Source of the DNA: an uncultured Ruminococcus sp.
GTDB lineage: Bacteria; Bacillota; Clostridia; Oscillospirales; Ruminococcaceae
Direction of reading: 5' to 3'
Assembly (NCBI GenBank): GCA_900541495.1
Contig: UQKC01000032.1
Span: 1 to 29,068 of the forward strand
Length of the DNA stretch: 29,068 nucleotides
The notes below the pieces were generated by a model that saw only the letters and a list, made by a program, of their open reading frames with translations, was not told the DNA's origin and did not search any database. Shown here in pieces: positions 24,374 to 29,068 of the stretch; position 1 is the stretch's first letter, and each line of letters opens with the position of its first letter. A program made the translations under genes and the position numbers.

Positions 24374-25393
24374 TCAGCACACCTCCTTGATATATGCAGC
24401 GATAAGCTTCGCTGTGGTTTCAACGTCCGAAACGGAAATGACCTCAACGGGCGTATGCATATATTTGAGCGGTATTGACAATGTTACTGCCTTTACACCG
24501 CCTGCATTGACGGAAAATCTGTCAGCGTTCGTTCCCGTTTCGTCATTCATAACTTCTATCTGATAAGGAAGTTCATTCTTCGCAGCAACCTCTTTCATTC
24601 TTTTGGAAAGCTCACGGTCAAGCGTAGGCGCAAAGCCTATCATTGTTCCCTTGCCCATTTTTCCGCATTTTAGCTCGGAATCATCGGGAGTGAGTGCGAA
24701 GCTCACATCAACTGCGATCGCGATATCGGGATCAACGTCATAAACGCCGATCTTTGCGCCCCTCTCGCCGACTTCCTCCTGCGAAGAGAACATTATTGTA
24801 TATGAGCAGTTGAGTGTTTCGTTTTTCAGCATTTCAGCCGCACGGAGCAGGCAGGCAACGCCGCAGCGGTCATCAAGAGCCGCGCCCGAAATTCTGTCAC
24901 TCTGCATATCTCGGCACTTCTGCAAAAATACTATCTTGTCGCCCTGCGAAATGACCTTTTCGGCTTCTTCCTTTGTCATTCCCACATCGATGCAGATATC
25001 GGAATATTCGGGAACTTTGCCCTCGTCCGACTTCTTTTCAAGGTGTGGAGGGATCGAGCAGATAACGCCGTAAACTTCTTTTTTGCCGAGAATTTTTACC
25101 TGCTGTGCGAGCAAAAGCCTTCTGTCGATGCCGCCGCAGTTTGCTATTTTGATAAAGCCGTCATCGGTGATAAATGTGACAACGAAGCCTATCTGGTCAA
25201 TGTGCGCATCGAGCAGGATATGCGGCTTGCCCTTTTCACGCTTGCCGAAATTGCCGAAAACGCAGTTATTTTTTATATAACAGTCGTCTGTAAATTCTTT
25301 CAGATAGCCGAGTGCAAGCTTTGCAGCTTCGGTTTCATCGCCCGAAACTCCGCTTGCACCTGCAAGGCTTTTTATAACTTCTTTTAAATCCAT
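24374..25393 (-). CDS. M42 family metallopeptidase (first of a tandem pair)
   Basis: This 339-residue paralogue has the same length and fold as the next gene. Metal ligands are present: His64 and Asp66 in DAHIDQIG, Asp174-Asp175 in ALDDR, Glu206-Glu207 in SQEEVGERG, Asp229 in AVDV and His313 in KYMHTP. The residue after the first ligand pair is Gln67, where the partner has Glu67, and the GGND segment is replaced by NDETGTNADRF. Specificity may therefore differ from the partner. It starts nine bases after murD, with GAGGA upstream of the ATG. Confidence 0.94.
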   Translation of the reverse strand: MDLKEVIKSLAGASGVSGDETEAAKLALGYLKEFTDDCYIKNNCVFGNFGKREKGKPHILLDAHIDQIGFVVTFITDDGFIKIANCGGIDRRLLLAQQVKILGKKEVYGVICSIPPHLEKKSDEGKVPEYSDICIDVGMTKEEAEKVISQGDKIVFLQKCRDMQSDRISGAALDDRCGVACLLRAAEMLKNETLNCSYTIMFSSQEEVGERGAKIGVYDVDPDIAIAVDVSFALTPDDSELKCGKMGKGTMIGFAPTLDRELSKRMKEVAAKNELPYQIEVMNDETGTNADRFSVNAGGVKAVTLSIPLKYMHTPVEVISVSDVETTAKLIAAYIKEVC

Positions 25394-25402
25394 TTTTATT
25401 CC

Positions 25403-26794
25403 TCAATTCAAAGCGTTTACGATGCCCTTATAGTGCTTTCCTCGCTCTTCAAAATTCTTGTAGTGGTCGAAGCTTGCGCTTGCAGGCGAAAGCGTAACGA
25501 TATCGCCGTTCTTGGCAATTTCACGAGCCTTTGCAACGGCTTCTTCCATTGTTTCTACGCGATAGATGCGGCAGTTGTTTTCGTCATAACCGCTGTAACC
25601 CTTAACCGCAGCTTCGATCTTATCCGCCGTCGCACCGAGGAGAATAAGAGCCTTGACCTTGTTGTTTATCGCTTCGGACATTGTTGTATAATCAAGCTTT
25701 TTGTCCGAGCCTCCTGCGATAACGATAAGCTTTTGGCTGAAAGCGTTAAGTCCTGCGATAACGCTGACGGGACTTGTCGCGATGCTGTCATTGTAATATT
25801 TAACGCCGTCAAGCTCACGGACAAATTCGATACGATGCTCAACACCGCCGAAGTTCTCAGCCGTTTCGCGGATAGCTTCAACCGAAACATCACCGTGAAC
25901 CGCTGCGATGGCCGCAAGATAATTTTCAACGTTGTGAAGTCCCGGGATCTTTATGCTGTCCTTGTGGACGAGCTTTTCGGTTTTCTCCCCGTCCGTGAAG
26001 CAGAGCCAGCCGTTTTCATCAAGAAACGAGCCTCTCTGCGGCTTTGAAAGTCTGCTGAATTTAAGCAGGTTTCCTCTTACTTCGTCCGAAAGTGCGTTTG
26101 TTCTTTCATTGTCAAGATTAAGTACAGTCATGGAAAAAGCATTCTGGTGCAGGATAAGATTTTTCTTCGCGCCGATGTACTCTTCCATTGACTTATGAAC
26201 GTTGAGATGATCGGGGTAAATATTGGTGATTATCGCCGTATCGGGTGATTTTCTCATACTTATGAGCTGGAAGCTCGAAAGTTCAACAACTGCGATATCA
26301 TCGGGTGAGATCTCTTCGATTATCGGCAGGAGCGCGCGTCCGATATTGCCGCCCTTGTGAACTTTTTTACCGCTGCGTTCAAGCATTTCGGTGATGATAG
26401 TTGTTGTGGTGGTCTTTCCGTCCGTTCCCGTTATGCCGTAAATTTTGCAGGGGCAAAGGTCGAAGAAAACTTCCATTTCGGAAGTAACGACAATACCCAT
26501 ATCTCTTGCTTTCTGTAATTCGGGCGAAAGAAAATACATTCCCGGTGTTCTGAAAACCACGTCCGACTTATATATAGCATCAAGATAGTTTTCGCCGAGT
26601 GAAAGCTTTGCGCCGCCTTTTTCTAGCTTATCCGCAAGCTCACCCATTTCCGCTCTCGATTTTTTATCGCATACAGTAACATCTATATTCTTTTTCAAAA
26701 GAAGCCCGATAAGGTCGATATGGCTCACGCCCGTACCGATAAGGGCAACCTTTTTATTTTTCATTTCAGCAAAAAAAGCTTCTGCTTTTGTCAT
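25403..26794 (-). CDS. murD: UDP-N-acetylmuramoyl-L-alanine--D-glutamate ligase
   Basis: This 463-residue cytoplasmic Mur ligase adds D-glutamate to UDP-MurNAc-L-Ala in peptidoglycan synthesis. It has an N-terminal Rossmann-like UDP-binding domain (VALIGTGVSHIDLIGLL), the ATP P-loop GTDGKTTT (residues 123-130), NIYPDHLNVHKSMEEYIGAK and a C-terminal ligand-binding domain with GVKYYNDSIATSP and VIAGGSDKK. I chose the ATG at 26794. Longer in-frame starts up to 26875 would run into an inverted repeat and lack a binding site. The actual site is weak (GACGGTG, five bases away), so translation may be modest or regulated. Confidence 0.95.
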   Translation of the reverse strand: MTKAEAFFAEMKNKKVALIGTGVSHIDLIGLLLKKNIDVTVCDKKSRAEMGELADKLEKGGAKLSLGENYLDAIYKSDVVFRTPGMYFLSPELQKARDMGIVVTSEMEVFFDLCPCKIYGITGTDGKTTTTTIITEMLERSGKKVHKGGNIGRALLPIIEEISPDDIAVVELSSFQLISMRKSPDTAIITNIYPDHLNVHKSMEEYIGAKKNLILHQNAFSMTVLNLDNERTNALSDEVRGNLLKFSRLSKPQRGSFLDENGWLCFTDGEKTEKLVHKDSIKIPGLHNVENYLAAIAAVHGDVSVEAIRETAENFGGVEHRIEFVRELDGVKYYNDSIATSPVSVIAGLNAFSQKLIVIAGGSDKKLDYTTMSEAINNKVKALILLGATADKIEAAVKGYSGYDENNCRIYRVETMEEAVAKAREIAKNGDIVTLSPASASFDHYKNFEERGKHYKGIVNALN

Positions 26795-26835
26795 AAATAC
26801 ACCGTCTTTTCTATGTAGGGACATAATACTAATCA

Positions 26836-26918
26836 CTAATGAATGTGTAGACAAAAAAATCGGCGCAAAACTCATATATTCAAACTTTTGCTTGATTTTT
26901 TTTACACATTCTGATTAG
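26836..26918. repeat. Long imperfect hairpin, copy B, in the murD leader
   Basis: Arms pair in order: CTAAT-GAATGTGTA (26836-26849) with TACACATTC-TG-ATTAG (26903-26918), AAAAAAATC (26853-26861) with GATTTTTTT (26894-26902), and GCAAAA (26865-26870) with TTTTGC (26886-26891). The loop contains CATATATTCAAA. The loop and the CTTGATTTTTT side match copy A at 6-81, whereas the outermost and innermost arms have different sequences that still pair. Confidence 0.65.
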
Positions 26919-27039
26919 GAAAAAGCTGATTAAAGCGAAGCGTTCGTTTTGCCATTTTGAGAAATGTACGAGTTTACGCCTTTGAGTACATTTTGAAAAA
27001 TGGCAAAAACGTATTAATCAGCGTTTCCTTAGAGATCAG
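26911..27039. repeat. Long imperfect palindrome (MITE-like) in the murD leader
   Basis: Left arm 26911-26969 and right arm 26986-27039 are imperfect reverse complements over about 55 bases. Strong blocks include GCTGATTAA with TTAATCAGC, TTTTGCCATTTT with its complement and AAATGTAC with GTACATTT. The 16-base centre is unpaired. There is no reading frame of note. I see no obvious target-site duplication. It overlaps the end of the neighbouring hairpin. The 361-base gap 26795-27155 is thus mostly inverted repeats plus the murD promoter. Confidence 0.65.
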
Positions 27040-27067
27040 CAGCACCTAAAAATAATCATACACTTAT

Positions 27068-27096
27068 ATTATATACATCATTTCTCAAAATATCAA
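27068..27096 (-). promoter_or_regulatory. Sigma-A promoter of the murD operon
   Basis: On the minus strand, TTGATA (27096-27091) and a perfect TATAAT (27073-27068) are 17 bases apart. It is the best promoter seen upstream of murD and implies a 5' leader of about 265 bases that runs through both inverted repeats. Confidence 0.78.
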
Positions 27097-27155
27097 GATT
27101 TTGCATAGAATTGCCTTGATTTTCATAGATTTAACTAAGAAATGAGGTAAACTGA

Positions 27156-28694
27156 ATGAAATTTTATATAAATAAAATGGCAAAAGACACGTTTCGACTT
27201 ACTTTTGTTTCATTGATATTACAGGGACTTGGAATTTTTCTTAATTCGCTCATATCGAGCAAGCTCGGCACGGCTTCGGTCGGCATAATGACGCTCATTT
27301 TCACGCTTTTCGGTTTTATAATGGTGCTTGCGAACGGAAACATTTTCATTTCCACCAGCAGGCTCGTTTCGGAGGAAACAGGCTGCGGAAACCGAAATTA
27401 TACTGTGATAATGCGTTATTCGCTTGGCTTTTCGCTTGCGCTGTCCTGCTTTTTTATGGTGCTTTCGTTTGTATTCGCCGAAAAAATATCTTTGCTTTCG
27501 GAAGGAAAAATAGACCTTTCCGTGCCGATAAGGCTGATAGCGCTTTCACTGCCTTTTGCGGCGGTCGGTTCATGCATAAAGGGTTATTTCAACGCTGTGC
27601 GAAAGGTCAATATTCCCTGCCTTGGCGATGTGACCGAATTTGCGGCAAAATGGACAGCTCTGCTGATATCGGTAGTTTTCCTCATGGACAGAGGATTCAA
27701 TATTTATATCCTTATTGCGGCTTCGATATTGTTGGGCGAATTTGTGAGCCTGATCTTTTATCTTGTGAAATACGCTTCGGAATATGCCGAATTCTCCTGT
27801 TTGCCCTGCGCCAAGCCCAAACTTGACAGGTTCGGGAAATATCTCAAGCTTTCGCTCCCGATACTTGCGAGCGGATATGTTCAGATGATACTTTCGACGG
27901 CGAATGATGTTCTTGTTCCGATAGCGCTTGTCAAGCACAATGATTCGGCTGACCGTGCGATGAGTGAATACGGAATGTTTGAAGCTATGATAATCCCGAC
28001 GATATTTTTCCCGTCGGTGATACTCATAGCGCTTTCAAATGTTCTTATGCCCGAGATCGCAAGGGCGAATTCATCGAACAACAAAGAGCGTGTTAAAAGT
28101 CTTGTTTCCAAAGCACTGACAAGCTCGTTCATATACGCATTTTTCATCGGCGGGATCTTTTTATTTGCGGGAAAAGATATCGGAAATATAATTTGTCCGT
28201 CTGATACCCTCGTCGGTGAAACACTTGTGAAGATGTTCCCCGTTGTGCCGTTCATCTACCTTGAAATCGTTCTTGAATGTATTCTGAAAGGACTGGGAAA
28301 GCAGAATTTTTCCACATTCAACTCGCTCTGTGAATATGTTATAAGGATAGCCTGTGTTGCGGTGTTTGTCCATTTTTACGGTTTTGTCGGGGTGCTTATC
28401 TCGTATTATGCGAGCAATATTTACAGCAACATTGTTCGCATTGCCGCCGTTTGCAAATGGTCTGGAGTACGATTTTCGCTTCGGCTTTTCATACTTATAC
28501 CATTCGTGTACAGTGCGGCAAGCTGCGTCATCGCATCGGCTGTCACGAAGCTTATTTCGCCGGTGAATTCTTTGCTTGAAGCGGTCATTTTTACCTGCAC
28601 GGCTTCGATAGCGTTTCTGCTTTTTTACGAATCGGGAAAAGCTGTTTCCAAGGACAGCGCAGGATTTATCTCGGTAGTGATACCACGTTCATAA
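27156..28694 (+). CDS. SpoVB/MurJ-like oligosaccharide or lipid-linked precursor flippase
   Basis: This 512-residue polytopic membrane protein has about 12-14 hydrophobic helices and belongs to the MOP exporter superfamily (polysaccharide transport / SpoVB-like branch). Features include an N-terminal NSLISSKLGTASVGIMTLIF helix, GSCIKGYFNAVRKV and ILKGLGKQNFSTFNSLCEY. It probably flips a lipid-linked sugar precursor, either lipid II or a spore or exopolysaccharide intermediate. Divergence from murD supports a cell-wall role but does not decide it. GAGGT lies eight bases before the ATG. I found no convincing plus-strand promoter. Confidence 0.88.
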   Translation: MKFYINKMAKDTFRLTFVSLILQGLGIFLNSLISSKLGTASVGIMTLIFTLFGFIMVLANGNIFISTSRLVSEETGCGNRNYTVIMRYSLGFSLALSCFFMVLSFVFAEKISLLSEGKIDLSVPIRLIALSLPFAAVGSCIKGYFNAVRKVNIPCLGDVTEFAAKWTALLISVVFLMDRGFNIYILIAASILLGEFVSLIFYLVKYASEYAEFSCLPCAKPKLDRFGKYLKLSLPILASGYVQMILSTANDVLVPIALVKHNDSADRAMSEYGMFEAMIIPTIFFPSVILIALSNVLMPEIARANSSNNKERVKSLVSKALTSSFIYAFFIGGIFLFAGKDIGNIICPSDTLVGETLVKMFPVVPFIYLEIVLECILKGLGKQNFSTFNSLCEYVIRIACVAVFVHFYGFVGVLISYYASNIYSNIVRIAAVCKWSGVRFSLRLFILIPFVYSAASCVIASAVTKLISPVNSLLEAVIFTCTASIAFLLFYESGKAVSKDSAGFISVVIPRS

Positions 28695-28704
28695 TAAAAA
28701 AATG

Positions 28705-28732
28705 CCCCTGCGGCAATATTTCACCGCAGGGG
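28705..28732. terminator. Bidirectional intrinsic terminator
   Basis: CCCCTGCGG (28705-28713) and CCGCAGGGG (28724-28732) form a perfect 9-bp GC-rich stem with a ten-base loop. TATTTTTA follows on the plus strand (flippase gene), and CATTTTTTTATTATG follows on the minus strand (Cys-rich miniprotein gene). It serves both convergent genes. Confidence 0.93.
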
Positions 28733-28749
28733 TATTTTTACTCCTAAGA

Positions 28750-28896
28750 TCAGCAGCAGCCGCAGCCACAGCTGTTGTTGTTATCGTTGTTTCCGCAGCC
28801 ACAGCCGTTGTTGCCGTTGCAGCAGCAAGCCCATACGATAATGAGAAGGATGATGATCCAGCAAGAGTTGTTGTTTCCATAGTTAAATCCGCACAT
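28750..28896 (-). CDS. Cys/Asn/Gly-rich small membrane protein
   Basis: This 48-residue protein has 11 Cys and 12 Asn. An N-terminal MCGFNYGNNNSC is followed by a single membrane helix (residues 13-23, WIIILLIIVWA), the triplet CCC at 24-26 and a Cys-Gly-Asn tail ending CGCGCC. It resembles small Clostridial proteins that databases name by similarity to high-cysteine chorion proteins; the true function is unknown. A role in metal binding, disulfide cross-linking or the spore envelope is possible. The ATG at 28896 is set by AAAGGAG nine bases upstream; a longer frame to 29034 has no such support. A bidirectional terminator follows. Confidence 0.8.
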   Translation of the reverse strand: MCGFNYGNNNSCWIIILLIIVWACCCNGNNGCGCGNNDNNNSCGCGCC

Positions 28897-28930
28897 AGTA
28901 AGGTACTCCTTTAAATAAAATGTATTTGAA

Positions 28931-29049
28931 CTCCGCTCGGAAGTGATTCCTTTTTCGCGGTGTTCATAGTTCATATTATGCGGAGTACAAAATTGTGTTA
29001 CTGAAAAATTATATAGGTCGCATCTAAAAACCATAGTGCCTCAGATGCG
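28931..29049 (-). promoter_or_regulatory. Upstream region of the Cys-rich miniprotein gene
   Basis: On the minus strand a TATAAT (about 29014-29009) lies upstream of the gene, but no good -35 is seen at the usual distance. Two inverted repeats are present: ACTCCGC (28931-28937) with GCGGAGT (28980-28986), and CGCATCT (29019-29025) with AGATGCG (29043-29049). No gene is visible from 28897 to the window end. Confidence 0.35.
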
Positions 29050-29068
29050 CAGTCAGATTTTTCGTCAG

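Noticed and set aside
27029..27058. Leader peptide at the start of the murD transcript (short frame from an ATG near 27057)
   Set aside because: It has no ribosome binding site, no biased codons and no link to the downstream hairpins.
28702..28914. Ala/Val-rich plus-strand frame opposite the Cys-rich miniprotein
   Set aside because: It is the low-complexity complement of the Cys/Gly/Asn codons and overlaps the terminator. The minus-strand gene has the ribosome binding site.
1..29068. CRISPR arrays, tRNA or rRNA genes, prophage genes or a transposase
   Set aside because: I saw no regularly spaced repeats, cloverleaf structures or mobile-element proteins in the window.

Overview
This window looks like the chromosome of a low-to-moderate GC Bacillota of class Clostridia, most likely an Oscillospiraceae/Ruminococcaceae gut or rumen relative. 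The evidence is a type III glutamine synthetase, a GatCAB operon ending in an archaeal-type AspRS, a DUF951 gene ahead of prfA, AGGAGG-type ribosome binding sites and sigma-A-like promoters. The genus is an inference. I see no prophage, insertion-sequence transposase, CRISPR array, tRNA or rRNA. Twenty-four of 27 ordinary genes are on the minus strand, so the layout is read from high to low coordinates.

Layout on the minus strand. (1) 26794-21332: murD, two tandem M42 aminopeptidases, a GNAT protein and a YnbB-type PLP enzyme form a tightly packed operon closed by a terminator at 21298-21325. Its promoter lies about 270 bp upstream, so the mRNA begins with a leader made almost wholly of inverted repeats. 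(2) 21182-16617: gatC-gatA-gatB-aspS, probably the indirect Asp-tRNA(Asn) to Asn-tRNA(Asn) pathway. (3) 16409-13967: glnN with its own promoter, a leader terminator and a hairpin-rich 3' region. (4) 13804-11186: glyA, then rarA. (5) 9713-4793: DUF951, prfA, a Sua5-type threonylcarbamoyl-AMP synthase, coaE, a lytic transglycosylase and an M18 aminopeptidase, ending at a terminator at 4741-4775. (6) 4564-125: potA-potB-potC-potD and a GNAT acetyltransferase, a polyamine importer operon with its own promoter and a terminator at 90-120. (7) 28896-28750: a 48-residue Cys/Asn/Gly-rich membrane miniprotein.

Plus strand: a small unrecognised protein (9857-10192), an S1-domain RNA-binding protein (10266-11198) whose end overlaps the end of rarA, and a SpoVB/MurJ-like flippase (27156-28694) divergent from murD.

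The most striking observation is the roughly 100-nt glnN leader. A 16-bp stem with a 7-nt loop and a U run forms an intrinsic terminator upstream of glnN. The 5' arm of the stem is also a complete tiny reading frame, MALQQIG-stop, with two adjacent Gln codons. A competing 5-bp hairpin with a six-base loop (A at position 1, G at position 4) overlaps the same arm. This looks like glutamine-responsive or protein-dependent attenuation of glutamine synthetase. Second, hairpins at 6-81 and 26836-26918 share their loop and core sequence, while several paired arms differ yet still pair. That suggests a dispersed structured RNA or DNA element.
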